From positions 510,984,566 through 511,048,565 of the forward strand of contig CM040121.1 of NCBI GenBank assembly GCA_022559845.1: 64,000 nucleotides of DNA, given 5' to 3'. Below the pieces are notes generated by a model. It saw nothing but the letters and a program-made list of their open reading frames with translations, did no database searches and was not told the origin of the DNA. The position numbers and the translations under genes are program-made. This stretch comes from Amorphophallus konjac (lineage: Eukaryota > Streptophyta > Magnoliopsida > Alismatales > Araceae). This document shows, in pieces, positions 1-11,158 of this stretch. Position 1 is the first letter of the stretch. Each line of letters opens with the position of its first letter.

Positions 1-2
1 AC

Positions 3-2678
3 AATGCCAAACCTAGTCGGGAAATGCAAAGAAGGTTGAACCCAAACATGAAGGAGGTGGTGAAGAAGGAGGTTCTCAAATGGCTCGATGCGGGAATTAT
101 TTATCCTATATCGGATAGCCAATGGGTGAGTCCCACTCAAGTGGTTCCTAAGAAATCGGGACTCACCGTGGTCAAAAATGAACAAGGAGAAGATGTGCCC
201 ACTAGGCCCACCACGGGATGGAGAGTGTGCATTGATTATAGGAAACTCAATGCCATGACCAAAAAGGACCATTTTCCACTCCCCTTTATTGACCAAATTC
301 TGGAGAAATTGGCAGGCCAAAGATATTTTTGTTTCCTAGATGGATATTCTGGGTACAATCAAGTGGCCATTTATCCAGAAGACCAAGAGAAGACCACATT
401 CACTTGCCCATATGGAACATTTACCTTTCGGAGAATGCCATTCGGTCTTTGCAATGCACCGGCCACTTTTCAAAGGTGCATGATGGCCATTTTCTCTGAT
501 ATGGTAGGAGAATTCTTGGAGATCTTTATGGATGATTTTTCTGTGTTTGGGGAGTCATTTGAAAATTGCTTAGAAAATTTGAAGAAAGTGCTTGCAAGAT
601 GTATTGAAACAAACCTTGTTCTTAGTTGGGAAAAGAGCCACTTCATGGTTCAAGAGGGCATAGTCTTGGGCCACATTGTGTCTGAACGCGGTATAGAGGT
701 AGATAAGGTAAAAATTGACCTCATTTCTAATCTTCCTCCTCCAACCTCGGTGAAGCAAATCCGTTCATTCCTTGGCCATGCCGGCTTCTACCGCCGGTTC
801 ATCAGCAACTTTTCTAAAATTGCCCGCCCGTTAACTCTTCTCTTGGCCAAAGATGCCCCATTCCAGCTAGATGATGCTTGCTTAAGGGCTTTTAATACCC
901 TTAAAGAGACTTTGACCAAGGCACCCATTCTCCAATCTCCCAATTGGTCTTTACCTTTTGAAATCATGTGTGATGCCTCCGACTATGCTATCGGGGCAGT
1001 TCTAGGTCAAAGAATTGACAAGTGTCCGGTGGTGATATATTATGCAAGTCGCACCCTCGCTGATGCTCAGCTTAACTACACCACCACAGAAAAGGAGCTG
1101 TTAGCTGTTGTCTTTGCCCTTGAAAAATTTCGATCATATCTCTTAGGGGCAAAAGTCATTGTGTACTCTGATCACTCAGCTCTCAAATATTTGTTCTCCA
1201 AGAAGGATGCCAAGCCTAGACTCATTAGGTGGATCCTCTTACTCCAAGAATTCGATCTTGAGATCCGAGATAAAAAAGGTTCTGAGAATAAAGTTGCCGA
1301 TCATCTTTCTCGGATTCTCACAACTGGTAATGCTCTTTTGCATGATTCATTTCCAGATGAACACCTCTTGTCCATCACCCATAGTCAAGTTCCATGGTTT
1401 GCGGATATTGTCAACTATTTAGCTGTGGGACAAATTCCTAATGGGTGGTCTAAACATGAAAAAGAACATTTCTTTGCCAAAATCAAACACTATTTCTGGG
1501 ATGATCCTGAATTATTCTACATGGGTCCGGATCAAATAATTAGAAGGTGTGTCCCTGAGGAGGAACAACAAAGCGTTCTGAACTTTTGCCACACTTTAGG
1601 TTGTGGGGGACACTTTGCGGGAAAGAAAACAGCCGCTAAAGTGTTACAAAGTGGATTCTTCTGGCCCACTCTCTTCAAAGATGCCTATGAATTTAGCAAG
1701 ACTTGTCTTAGGTGTCAAGCCATTGGAAACATGAGCAAACGGGATATGATGCCACTCAACCCCATTCTAGTGGTCGAAATCTTTGATGTTTGGGGAATTG
1801 ATTTTATGGGGCCCTTTCCACCATCATTCGGACATGAGTACATTCTTGTGGCAGTCGACTATGTGTCTAAATGGATTGAAGCCATTGCCACCCGGACTAA
1901 TAATCACAAAGTTGTCATGAAGTTTGTCCGAAAGAATATATTTTCAAGGTTCGGATGTCCGAGGGCGATCATTAGTGATGGAGGTTCTCATTTCACTCAT
2001 GCCCAATTCCGAGGTCTTCTCGGAAAATATGGGATCACTCATAAGATTGCCACTCCCTACCATCCCCAAACAAGTGGCCAAGTGGAGACATCCAATAGGG
2101 AGATCAAAAATATCCTACAGAAATCTGTTAGGCCCGATAGGAAGGATTGGTCTGAAAGATTGGATGACGCTCTTTGGGCCTATCGGACAGCATACAAAAC
2201 TCCCATTGGCATGTCTCCATATAGGTTAATCTTTGGGAAAGCTTGTCACCTACCCGTTGAGCTTGAGCATAGGGCCTATTGGGCTATTAAGCAGTTCAAT
2301 TTCGACTTGGCCCAAGCAGGATCTCATAGGGCCCTACAACTAAATGAGTTAGAGGAGTTGAGGAATGAAGCTTATGAAAATACTAAGATTTATAAAGCCA
2401 AGACCAAAGCTTTCCATGATAAACACATTGTGAGAAAATCATTTCAACCTGATCAAAAGGTTTGGCTTTTTAATTCTAGGCTGCGCTTATTCCCTGGTAA
2501 ACTCAAATCCAGATGGGACGGACCATTTGTTGTGCTCAAAGCCTTTGATCATGGTGCTGTCAAAATTCTAGATCCTAAAAATGGTCAAATTTTCACTGTT
2601 AATGGTCAACGTCTCAAACTCTACTTGGAGAACACACAACTTTCATCAAAGGAATCAATCCCACTGAGTGACCCATGA
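3..2678 (+). CDS. Athila-like pol (RT-RNase H-integrase), 5'-partial, open
   Basis: The frame is open from base 3 to the TGA at 2676-2678, about 891 codons, with no internal stop. The product would copy the element RNA and integrate the cDNA. Domains in order: reverse transcriptase with the FMDD active site at codons ~175-178 and the [12 protein letters not shown] motif; gypsy-type RNase H starting at [15 protein letters not shown]; a tether region; an HHCC zinc finger at about bases 1590-1715 (HTLGCGGH...CLRC); a DDE integrase core with D in GIDFMGPF, D in ISDGGSHF and E in QVETSNRE; and the Athila C-terminal motif [16 protein letters not shown]. No chromodomain is seen. Protease and gag lie upstream of the window, so no start codon is called. 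The clean frame suggests this is the youngest or least decayed coding region here. Family assignment is firm; activity is unknown. Confidence 0.93.
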   Translation, partial: NAKPSREMQRRLNPNMKEVVKKEVLKWLDAGIIYPISDSQWVSPTQVVPKKSGLTVVKNEQGEDVPTRPTTGWRVCIDYRKLNAMTKKDHFPLPFIDQILEKLAGQRYFCFLDGYSGYNQVAIYPEDQEKTTFTCPYGTFTFRRMPFGLCNAPATFQRCMMAIFSDMVGEFLEIFMDDFSVFGESFENCLENLKKVLARCIETNLVLSWEKSHFMVQEGIVLGHIVSERGIEVDKVKIDLISNLPPPTSVKQIRSFLGHAGFYRRFISNFSKIARPLTLLLAKDAPFQLDDACLRAFNTLKETLTKAPILQSPNWSLPFEIMCDASDYAIGAVLGQRIDKCPVVIYYASRTLADAQLNYTTTEKELLAVVFALEKFRSYLLGAKVIVYSDHSALKYLFSKKDAKPRLIRWILLLQEFDLEIRDKKGSENKVADHLSRILTTGNALLHDSFPDEHLLSITHSQVPWFADIVNYLAVGQIPNGWSKHEKEHFFAKIKHYFWDDPELFYMGPDQIIRRCVPEEEQQSVLNFCHTLGCGGHFAGKKTAAKVLQSGFFWPTLFKDAYEFSKTCLRCQAIGNMSKRDMMPLNPILVVEIFDVWGIDFMGPFPPSFGHEYILVAVDYVSKWIEAIATRTNNHKVVMKFVRKNIFSRFGCPRAIISDGGSHFTHAQFRGLLGKYGITHKIATPYHPQTSGQVETSNREIKNILQKSVRPDRKDWSERLDDALWAYRTAYKTPIGMSPYRLIFGKACHLPVELEHRAYWAIKQFNFDLAQAGSHRALQLNELEELRNEAYENTKIYKAKTKAFHDKHIVRKSFQPDQKVWLFNSRLRLFPGKLKSRWDGPFVVLKAFDHGAVKILDPKNGQIFTVNGQRLKLYLENTQLSSKESIPLSDP

Positions 2679-2694
2679 TAAATACAAGAATGTT

Positions 2695-2742
2695 GTCTAG
2701 CTGAAGACGTTAAACTTAGCGCTTGTTGGGAGGCAACCCAAC
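2695..2742 (+). other. Conserved Athila post-pol box
   Basis: Directly after the pol stop is a block containing GACGTTAAACTTAGCGC followed by TTGTTGGGAGGCAACCC. The same phrase follows pol in many Athila-type elements. Its function is not known. It contains a short inverted repeat, GTTGGGaggCAACCC. Confidence 0.6.
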
Positions 2743-3883
2743 CATTTCTCTTCAAAAATCTAGTGAAGTATTTTTATTTGTGTTTGTAGGAGCTGGAAGA
2801 AGTCGTTCGCAAAATTGCCTGCCAAAATAGTTATGTCTGCATACCCCAGGTTGTACCTTTCCTTCCAAGCATTCATGTATGCATTGTCATGTTTATATAT
2901 TATACATGCCATTGAGGACAATGTCATTCAAGTTGGGGGGGGGAGAGAAAATTTTTCATGATGCATATATTACAACCTGATAGAAGTTCTTTCTCTTGCA
3001 TGTCATCATTACATGAAAGTAAAAAGATGTAAACCCCATTTTGAGTTTTATGATTCATGCTTAAATTAAAAGTAATTCTGGAATAGAAAAGGCTAGGGAG
3101 AAGGATGATGGAAAATTTAGTCAATCTAGCCATGGAAAATTGATATAAGAATCCCTTTAAAGTTCATGTGCACTAAAAAAAAAAAATTTACATTACACAC
3201 TAATGAAACAAGCAAGACAAGCCCTCTGCTATTTTAGGTATATTATCTGATATTCTGCACTTCTTAAAAAAAGAGATCTTTATACAAAGCTTTCTGCCAA
3301 ATTATCTATCAAATAAGTGCAATGGCACTATGAAAAAAAAAAGAAAAAAAAACACCATGAAAAATGCCTCTAATCTTAGTAACCGGGCCTACTTCACCTA
3401 AGACGTGTTGAGGTTCGCGTAAAACGGAAAAGGGAACCTGAATCTGCGAAACTGGGCCTACTTCTCCTAAGGTAAGAGTCGAGGTTCACGTTGAGCAGTG
3501 AAGGGTAGTGCAGCATCATGTGTGGTATAAAAGATCCCAAAGGGACAAAATAATAAGGCAGACAAAAAGTTAATATACTTAATGCTCTGATCTAAGAGGT
3601 GCAGGGTTGAAAGACATTTGCTTGGAATAGCGAATGGGGGATGCAATTGTCTAAGCTGTGGATTTGGTAGTTACACATGCACAAGTGCTATTGAGCTTTA
3701 ACTTGAATTCTTAATCATGTACAATTAAGTTCCTACATAAGGCTAGTGTGCATTAATGATTCCAGATTCTTAATCTTTAGTCGATTCTATGAAGGGATAA
3801 CTGGATATGAGAGCATGAATTTTGTAAACTCTTGTTAGTCCTAAAATGCAATTTATTGGCATTGCTAAGGGACTAGCAATGAG
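2743..3883 (+). other. Noncoding 3' region of the Athila-like element
   Basis: No ORF of note and no envelope-like gene. It holds an internal G-tract (AAGTTGGGGGGGGG near 2929-2942) that resembles a second polypurine tract. Two diverged copies of a box reading GGGCCTACTTC-(A/T)-CCTAAG, each followed by GAGGTTC, lie at about 3387-3420 and 3447-3490. A-rich homopolymers lie at 3174-3187 and 3331-3350. Confidence 0.55.
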
Positions 3884-3897
3884 TAAGTTGGGGGGTG
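3884..3897 (+). other. Polypurine tract of the Athila-like element
   Basis: TAAGTTGGGGGGTG lies immediately before the LTR start TGATAAGTGG. This is the expected plus-strand primer site next to a 3' LTR. The boundary is uncertain by 2 bases because TG also occurs at 3896. Confidence 0.7.
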
Positions 3898-5182
3898 TGA
3901 TAAGTGGCCATTTCTTATGACAATTCATTGCATGAACACCATTTTATGTGCATATAATTAGGCAATTATGCATATTTCATAGTTAACCTCAACTCCGCAT
4001 TTAAATTGGAGCTTTCACGTAAATTGATTAATTCAATTGTCTTATTTAATAATAAATTAAAGTTGAGGGTCATGAGCATTAATTCTCCATTACATAATCA
4101 TGAGCATTTGAGATTGATGTGCACATTGTGGTAATTTTTATGGACTAAAGTGCAATTATGTGTGTGTAGGACACCGAAGGTAATTACAAAAGAAGCCGAG
4201 GGCAAAAGGGTCATCACCATTTTGACCAAGTCAAATAAAGAATTCAAATTATTTTGGTTGGAGGGAAAGGAAAGTTTAAAACTTCGAATTCAAAGTTTGA
4301 ATTTGAATTAAAGGAGAGACATGATGAGCCTTGGGAAATGGGGTGCCTAAAGTCCAAGAAAGGGGGTGCCCACCTACTTTTACTCTTCCCCATGCATCAT
4401 ATTCCATTTGAATCTCAGCCATTCATCTCCTTTTGATATAATCTCCACCCTCTATCTACCAAACTTTCCCTATAAATAGCCCATGGTAAGGAGGAGGAAA
4501 GGGGTCTTTTCTTTGAGCAATCTTTCACTCTCCCTCTTTCTCTCCCAACCTTAGGCCTCCGGTTTCTCCCATTTATTCACCCTCCAAAGGCAACTTCAAC
4601 GACAAAGGTGACTTCCTCCCGGTGTACACGGCGATCTCTTTCAAGGCGGAGCGATCCTCTCCAAGGCTCGGCGAGGAGGAGACGACGACGTCATCACCAT
4701 TGCTACTACTATCTTCACATCTCAGGCCCCTCTTTTTTGTCATTGCTTTTGTGTTATGTTACTTCATTGTAATCTTGTCACCTCTTTGTTGTAAGCTTGT
4801 CTTGCACTTCATGTACTTTTTCTTTTAAGTTAATGAAGAGAGTTGTTCTTTTAATCTAGTTCTTGATCTTCTTCCATCTCTACCCCCTTCTTCTATCTCT
4901 TCTTTTCACTTCATGCAATTAATTTCTATAGCATAGGCGCATAATCATAGGTGTTTTTAATTAAGTGTTAGAATCGTTCTTTGTTTCATCACTTTTCTTC
5001 AAACAATCAAATCACAAATATTTTCCAAAGGAGTCCAAAGTTTTTAACTCTAAAAATCTCTTCTTCCTTGTGGATTCGACCCGTGCTTGTCCTAATACTA
5101 CATTCTCTTTTGATCATTTTGTGCGAGTGCGATTTTAAGATTGTTATACGCGTGTTTTAAACGACGAACTTTCGCGTAATCA
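3898..5182 (+). repeat. 3' LTR of the Athila-like element
   Basis: Starts TGATAAGTGG after the polypurine tract and ends TAATCA at 5182, about 1285 bp. The end is placed where similarity to Tat copy 2 begins (5183 matches the complement of 31313). It contains a TATA box at 4471 and, near the 3' end, the phrase CTTGTGGATTCGACCC typical of Athila LTRs. The other LTR is outside the window, so the limits are inferred rather than aligned. A short 68-codon ORF at 4622-4828 is not regarded as a gene. Confidence 0.8.
4471..4479 (+). promoter_or_regulatory. TATA box of the Athila-like LTR
   Basis: TATAAATAG in the context CCCTATAAATAGCCC, mid-LTR, followed by a CT-rich stretch. This is the usual plant LTR promoter layout. 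Confidence 0.65.
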
Positions 5183-6935
5183 AGCCCCCATACCAACCTT
5201 CAAGCTTTACGACGGCCAAGGCGACCCGGCCGACCATTACGATAGCTTCGACGCCCTGATGACTCTACACAGAGCGTCGGACCCCATCAAGTGCCGAGCC
5301 TTCGTGACCACTCTGGTCCAGGGCGCTCAAGCGTGGTTCCGGGCTCTCGCCCCCGGATCCATCCGAGACTTCAAGCAGTTCGAGCGAGTCTTCAAGGAGA
5401 GCTTCGCCAGAAGTGCCCCCCCAAGGTCGGTAGCGGGGCTCTTGGCCCTCAAACAGGCGCTAGGGGAAAGGCTCCGGGCTTACGTCCACCGGTTTAAATC
5501 GGAAGCCCTCCGAATCCCCCGCCTAGATGTGGCCTCGGCCACAACCACACTGACCGGGGGTACCCGGGACGAGAACCTCCGCCGCGAACTCGTCCTCCAC
5601 CCTCCCTCGACCCTTGCCGAGCTAGTGACTCTGGCTCTGTGCCACGCCGAGTGCGAAGAAGTGCTCAGCGCTTGCCGAGATGCAACCGGATCGGGTCGGG
5701 AGGGGGACAAGAAGCGGGGCCCCGAGCCAAATCCTGGCTCGGGAAAGAAGCGAGACCGAGATGGAGAGCACAAGCGGAAGTACGAGCGGTACACCCCGTT
5801 AACCACCCCTGTCTATGAAATCTATGAAGACGTCAAAGACTCGGGACTTCTCCGTTGGCCCGAGCCGATGAGGTCAAAGAACCGCAAGCGAGACAGACAT
5901 TGTCTGTTCCACGGTGATCATGGGCATCACACCGGTGATTGCCACCAGCTCCAAGATGAAATCGAGCGCCTCATCCGCCTGGGGCACCTGGCTCGGTTCA
6001 CTACCGAGCGCAGAGAAGATCAAGGCGCCGCAGAGGAGATCGACAACGCCCCCCGAGTGGTCCACATCAACGTCATCTCTGGAGGAATAACATCAGGAGG
6101 CGACAGCAGCCGCGGAAGGAAGCGTCATGCCGAGCGGGCGAGCCGAGCCCCAGAGCCACCCAAGGCCCTGCCCCAGGTCATAGTCTTCTCCGATCAAGAC
6201 CTGGAGGGGCTGAGCATCCCGCACGATGACGCCCTCGTAATCTCGGCCACTATAAACCATTGTAACGTAGATCGGATTCTTGTGGACAATGGAAGTGCCC
6301 CTGATGTGTTGTCTTATGACTGTTTCCTCAAAATGGGAGAGGATCCATCCAAACTCCGCCCGATCCGGACGCCCCTATGTGGGTTCAATGGCCTGGACAC
6401 TCTCCCCGAAGGAGCCCTAAGCCTGCCGGTTACCCTCGGCACCCCACCCAAAACCGTTACGGTCATGGTGGACTTCATGGTGATCAAAGGGATGATAGCG
6501 TACAATACCATTTTCGGCCGGGGAATCCTCAACCGGATCAAGGTAGTACCATCTACCTATCACCAAAAAATGAAGTTCCCCACCAAGAACGGAGTAGGGG
6601 AAATCCGAGGTAACCAGGCCACGGTCCGAAGGTGCTACAACATCTCGGTGGAAGCCACGAGGTCGGACGGGAATAATAAGGGCCACCGGGAAGTCGAGGA
6701 AAAATCCGCAGCTACTAAGCCAGGTGGCGAGTTGCTGACAATTTTCCTAAACGACGACCCGACCCTAGGAGTAAGGATCGGAGCCGACCTACCACCCGAG
6801 GAACAGCAGCAATATAAGAATTTTCTTTCTGAGTACATCCGAGTCTTCGCTTGGTCCGACGATCAGCTCCCTGGGATACCAGAGGAGACCGTGCTGCACC
6901 GACTCAAACTCAACCCCACCATGAAGCCCGTGTAG
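5183..6935 (+). pseudogene. Tat gag-protease, copy 1 (5' partial)
   Basis: Open from 5184 (APIPTFKLYDGQGDPADHYD) to a TAG at 6933-6935. The capsid-like gag domain spans about 5230-5680 (AWFRALAPGSIRDF...LRAYVHRF). A zinc-binding segment HCLFHGDHGHHTGDC lies near 5900-5945, and an aspartic protease with the Tat-style motif LVDNGSAPD near 6280-6305. Gag would form the particle and the protease would cut the polyprotein. The TAG at 6933 corresponds to CAG in copy 2, so the frame originally ran on into RT. A second TAG lies at 6984-6986, where copy 2 has CGG. The N-terminus of gag is outside the window or removed by the Athila insertion. Confidence 0.85.
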
Positions 6936-8950
6936 CAGCGCCGAAAGAAGCACGCCCCAGAGAAACAAACGATTATCAAGGCGTAGGTCACCAAGGGGCA
7001 AGAGACTGGTCTTTTTAGACCGATCCTGTACCTGACGTGGCTAGCCAATGTCGTCCTGGTACCAAAGGCTTCCGGCGAGTGGCGGATGTGCGTGGACTTC
7101 ACCGACTTGAATAAGGCGACCCCTAAGGACTACTATCCCTTGCCCAGCATCGACCAACTGGTCGACTCGACATCGGGCAATGAGATGCTCAGCTTCCTGG
7201 ACGCCTATTCGGGTTACCATCAGATCAGAATGAATTCTGAAGACGTCGAGAAGACCGCCTTCATCACCGACTACGGCGTGTACTGCTATACCCGGATGCC
7301 TTTCGGGTTGAAGAACGCCGGAGCCACATACCAAAGACTAGTCAACCACTTGTTCGAGGAGCAGCTAGGTCGGAACGTCGAGGCCTACATTGACGACATG
7401 CTCGTCAAGACCCCCAAGGCCCAGGACCACTTCACCGACCTCGCCGAAGCCTTCGGCGTCCTCCTGAAGTACAACATGAAGCTCAATCCTGCCAAGTGCG
7501 CCTTCGGAGTAAGATCCGGGAAGTTCCTGGGTTTCCTGGTCACTCAGCGTGGGATCGAAGCTAACCCCGACAAGGTCCAGGCCATCCTGGACATGCGCCC
7601 GCCCGCCTGCATCAAGGACATCCAGCGTCTGACAGGGCGTGTCGCCGCTCTCAGCCGTTTCTTATCCCGTGCGGCCGAACGATGCTTACCCTTTTTTAAA
7701 CTGTTGAAGGGGCCCAAGTTGGCATCTGCTACGTTCGCATGGGATGAGGAATGCCAGAAAGCGTTCGCTGAGCTTAAGGAGTTCCTGGCTTCGCCCCCGG
7801 TGCTCTCCAAGTCCGTGCCGGGCGAAGCTTTGCTACTCTATCTCTCGGCGACGTCATCAACGGTCAGCTCGGTCCTAGTCAGAAATGACTCGAGAATCGA
7901 AAGACCAGTCTACTACACCAGCAAGGTGCTTAGCGAGGCTGAGAGGAGGTACCCCGCAACCGAGAAGCTCGTGCTAGCACTGGTTACCTCTGCGAAACAC
8001 CTCCGACCCTACTTCCAGGGGCACCCCATCACCGTGCTAACCGGTGAGCCATTGAAGAAGATTTTGGCCCACCCCGAGGCCTCGGGGCGACTCGTCAAAT
8101 GGGCCATTATGCTTGGGGCCTACGACATCTCGTATCGCCCGCGCTCAGCTATAAAAAGTCAAGCGCGCGCCGACTTTATCGCCGAAAGCACCATCCCGAC
8201 CGAAGGGAGGCTACTGACCATGCCCGGGCCAACCTGGGAACTGTACGTCGACGGTTCTTCCAACTCAGTCGGTAGCGGTGCTGGGATCCTCCTAAGATCC
8301 CCCGAAGGAGTGGCGCTGTAGTACGCCTTGAAATTCAACTTTCAGACGTCCAACAACGCTTCCGAGTACGAGGCCCTTATATCGGGAGCACGCATGGCCT
8401 GGCGATTGGGGGCTGAGCGCGTCAGGATCCACACCGACTCTCAGCTGGTCGCGAGCCAGGTCAACGGCGAGTACGAAGCTCGAGAGGCACCCATGATCAA
8501 ATACCTCCAGCTGGTCAGGAGCTTGGCCCAACAATTCGAGGGATTCGAGGTAGTCCGAATAGCCCGGGAAGAAACCTCCCGAGCGGACGCCCTCTCTCGA
8601 TTGGCCTCCTCCCTAGACCCAGAAGGTACCCGATCGGTCCTCCTCGAAGAGCTAGAGCGCCCGCGCATTGACTTGGAGCTCCTCACTGTTGACTCGGCCG
8701 TCCCGAGCGACTGGCGCACCCCCTACTTGTCTTGGCTTCGAGACTCCCAAGAGCCCTCCGACTCTCGGGAGGCACGCCGAATGAAGTACCAAGCCCGGTG
8801 CTTCGTCGTCCTGGACGACACACTCTACCGAAGGTCTTTCGCCGGCCCTCTCCTGAAGTGCCTCGGCCCCGATGACACCAGCCGAGCCATTCGAGAGGTT
8901 CATGAAGGCCTGTGCGGAGCGCACTCAGGGGCAAGGTCACTGGCCAGAAT
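6936..8950 (+). pseudogene. Tat RT - RNase H - archaeal-type RNase H, copy 1
   Basis: Same frame as gag, entered after two nonsense codons (6933, 6984). RT begins around VVLVPKASGEWRMCVDF (~7050) and has the PFGLKNAGATYQ motif and the YIDDMLVK active site near 7387-7410. The gypsy-type RNase H region follows at about 7800-8100. A second, archaeal-type RNase H starts at LYVDGSSNSVGSGAGILL (~8241) and continues NNASEYEALISGA...HTDSQLV; this duplication is diagnostic of Tat elements. A TAG at 8319-8321 cuts the second RNase H (CAG in copy 2). A 1-base loss near 8951 (CC in copy 2, C here) shifts integrase into another frame. The product would reverse transcribe element RNA if intact. Confidence 0.85.
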
Positions 8951-9946
8951 CTGTTACGACAGGGGTACTGGTGGCCCACCCTGCAGCGCGACTACTTGGC
9001 CTATGCTCAACAGTGCGACCGATGCCAGCGGTTCGACCACTTGGTCCATCAGCCGGCTACAGAACTCGTCACCCTCGCCGAGCCTTATCCCTTCGCTCAG
9101 TGGGGGATCGACATTCTCGGACCATTCCCCACGGCTCAGTCCCAGAAAAAGTTCATCGTCATCGCCATCGACTACTTCACTAAATGGATCGAGGCCGAAG
9201 CCAGTGTAAGGATCACCGAGACAGTCGTCTGGAGTTTCGTCTGGAAATCGATCATTTGTCGCTTCGGCATCCCCCGAGTGATAGTGAGCGATAACGGTCG
9301 GCAATTCGATTCTCGACATTTCTGAGACAGATGCACCGACCTAAACATCCGCAACCACTTCACTTCGGTCGCCCACCCTCAGGCCAACGGGCTGGTCGAA
9401 AATGCCAATAAGACTATCTTGAAAGGCATAAAGACCAGACTCGGCAAAGCCAAGGGTAGTTGGCTCGAGGAATTGCCTAGCGTACTGTGGTCGCACCGAA
9501 CGACTCCTAGGATGGCAACCGGTGAAAGTCCTTTTCAGTTGGTGTATGGCACTGAGGCCGTCATTCCATTAGAGGTCGCCAACCCGTCTCTCCAAGTCAT
9601 CCGCTACTCGCCCGAGGAAAACAACCAAAAGTTACTCGAGAACCTCGACCTAGCCGATGAACTCCAGGATATTGCCAGCATCCGAGCGACGGAATACCGG
9701 CGACGCCTCACTCGATACTACAACGCCAGAGTCTGAAGCAGACACTTCCGACCGGGAGACTTCGTCCTCAGAAAAGCCGAAGCCTCTCGACCACTAGAGG
9801 CGGCGGGCAAGCTGTCCCCTAACTGGGATGGCCCCTACCGAGTGGTCGAGACGCTCGGGAAAGGTGCGTACAGGTTAGCAACAATGGAAGAGGATCCCAT
9901 TCCTCGGACATGGAACGCAGCCGCACTACGCAAATTCTATTTTTAA
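8951..9946 (+). pseudogene. Tat integrase, copy 1
   Basis: Frame continues as LLRQGYWWPTLQRDY...CDRCQRF (zinc finger), then the DDE core: D in WGIDILGPFP, D in VSDNGRQFD and E in NGLVENANK. The Tat C-terminal motif LVYGTEAVIPLEV is near 9540. TGA codons at 9323-9325 and 9734-9736 both replace CGA of copy 2. The frame ends ALRKFYF-stop at 9944-9946. Integrase would insert the element cDNA into chromosomes; this copy cannot encode it whole. No chromodomain is seen. Confidence 0.87.
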
Positions 9947-11158
9947 AATTGTACAACAAGAAGGACGAAATAAATTCCTTTCCATTCAAAACTATTGATA
10001 CATCAGAAAGGCAAAGGCCAGTACATTGCATGACAAAAAGCAAGAAAACCCGTCCAACACCGCTGCAAGGGGTCATCGCTCGGTTGACTCGATCTCGATC
10101 TCCTCGCGTCCAGCCACTGACTCTGCCTCGCGTAGAAACTGGCTCGGACAAGAGGGGGCCGATCCAGTTGGCTCAGATGACCCCCGACAAAGGTGACAGA
10201 GGGACTGCAGAGAAGGTAGCCACCTTCTAAAGTTGGAGAAGGCTACCTTCCAAGTTGAGGGAGGCTAGGGAGAAGGAGCGCCGTGAAGACCCCCTTTTTC
10301 CCAACCTGCCAACTCCTTGGAAGGGGGCAGAGAGCAAGCAGCCTCCGAAGAGTGAAAGAAATGAAGAGCAGAAGAGGGAAAAAGATGCTGCAGATGGAGG
10401 AAGGCTTCGGTGAGGAGGGAACTTGATGCGCGCCCCCCCATGCGGAGGGGGAGTGGCGGCAGGCGTCCCTGATACCCCCATCCGTCCTCCGCCTCGGTGC
10501 CCGCCTGGAAGCCACGCCAGAACTGAGAGAGGGCAAGAGCCGTGCTCTCGTACGTCGAAGCCCTCTCCAGATCCGCGCGGCGACCGTCGGACCCGTCTCA
10601 AACCCGCGCGGCGACCGTGGGACTCGTCCAACAAGCCAGGACAGCAAGAGCTCTCTGCTCCCCGTCGTCGGCGGCGTCACCCTCCGAAGGATCCTCCATG
10701 CAACGGCACAATGCAGAGTGAAGAAGAAGGAGTGAGGGAAGACTGTTAGAGAAAATCCCAAGCGGTAAAGAGGAAAGGGCGCCTTTTGGTCCTTCTTATA
10801 GGCCAAAGGAGGCTACACGCCTTAAACGCCCCCCCCCCCCTCAAAAACACGCCAAAGGATTTCTCCCCTGAACGGTCACCTCTAACTCCTCGTTTCTCGC
10901 CCCAGCGGGATTCACGAAGCGGCCTGGCATTCAAAGCGCGAGGGAACGGAAAGACGCCCCGTCAGAAGCCTACCAAATCAGCATGCGAAAAACCACGCAG
11001 GACATATCGGCACTTTTCAACTACTCCAGATAGGCCAGCCAAATCACGGCAAGGATGGCGATCAAACAAGTAAGTCATTTATTATCTCATAAAGAGGAAA
11101 CTCTCTAAAGGAGGAAAGAGAGACAAACAAGAGAAAGGGGCAAAATAAGGCAAAATAC
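9947..11158 (+). other. Noncoding spacer of Tat copy 1
   Basis: Lies between pol and the 3' end of the antisense ORF. It is GC-rich and contains a C homopolymer near 10830 and the inverted pair AGCCACCTTCTA/GGCTACCTTCC near 10217-10252. Several ORFs of 60-190 codons occur on both strands, but none has a recognisable domain or is kept intact between copies. It may hold the transcript ends of sense pol and of the antisense gene. Confidence 0.5.

Larger units (their letters stand above)
1..5182 (+). mobile_element. Athila-like Ty3/gypsy retrotransposon, 3' part
   Basis: The window opens inside reverse transcriptase and runs through RNase H, integrase, a 1.2-kb noncoding stretch, a polypurine tract and a 3' LTR ending in CA at 5182. 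The integrase C-terminal motif [16 protein letters not shown] and the box after pol containing GCGCTTGTTGGGAGGCAACC are hallmarks of the Athila lineage. No envelope-like ORF follows pol, although some Athila elements have one. The 5' LTR and gag lie outside the window. The sequence directly after 5182 is the middle of a Tat gag gene, so this element probably inserted into Tat copy 1. Confidence 0.85.

Noticed and set aside
2743..3883. Envelope-like gene after Athila pol
   Set aside because: No ORF longer than about 70 codons and no transmembrane-rich frame.
4622..4828. Small ORF in the Athila LTR
   Set aside because: Lies in the R/U5 part of an LTR with T-rich low-complexity sequence; no sign of coding.
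10243..10806. 187-codon minus-strand ORF in the Tat spacer (copy 2: 25685-26272)
   Set aside because: Roughly present in both copies, but several overlapping frames are open there and no domain or start context supports coding.
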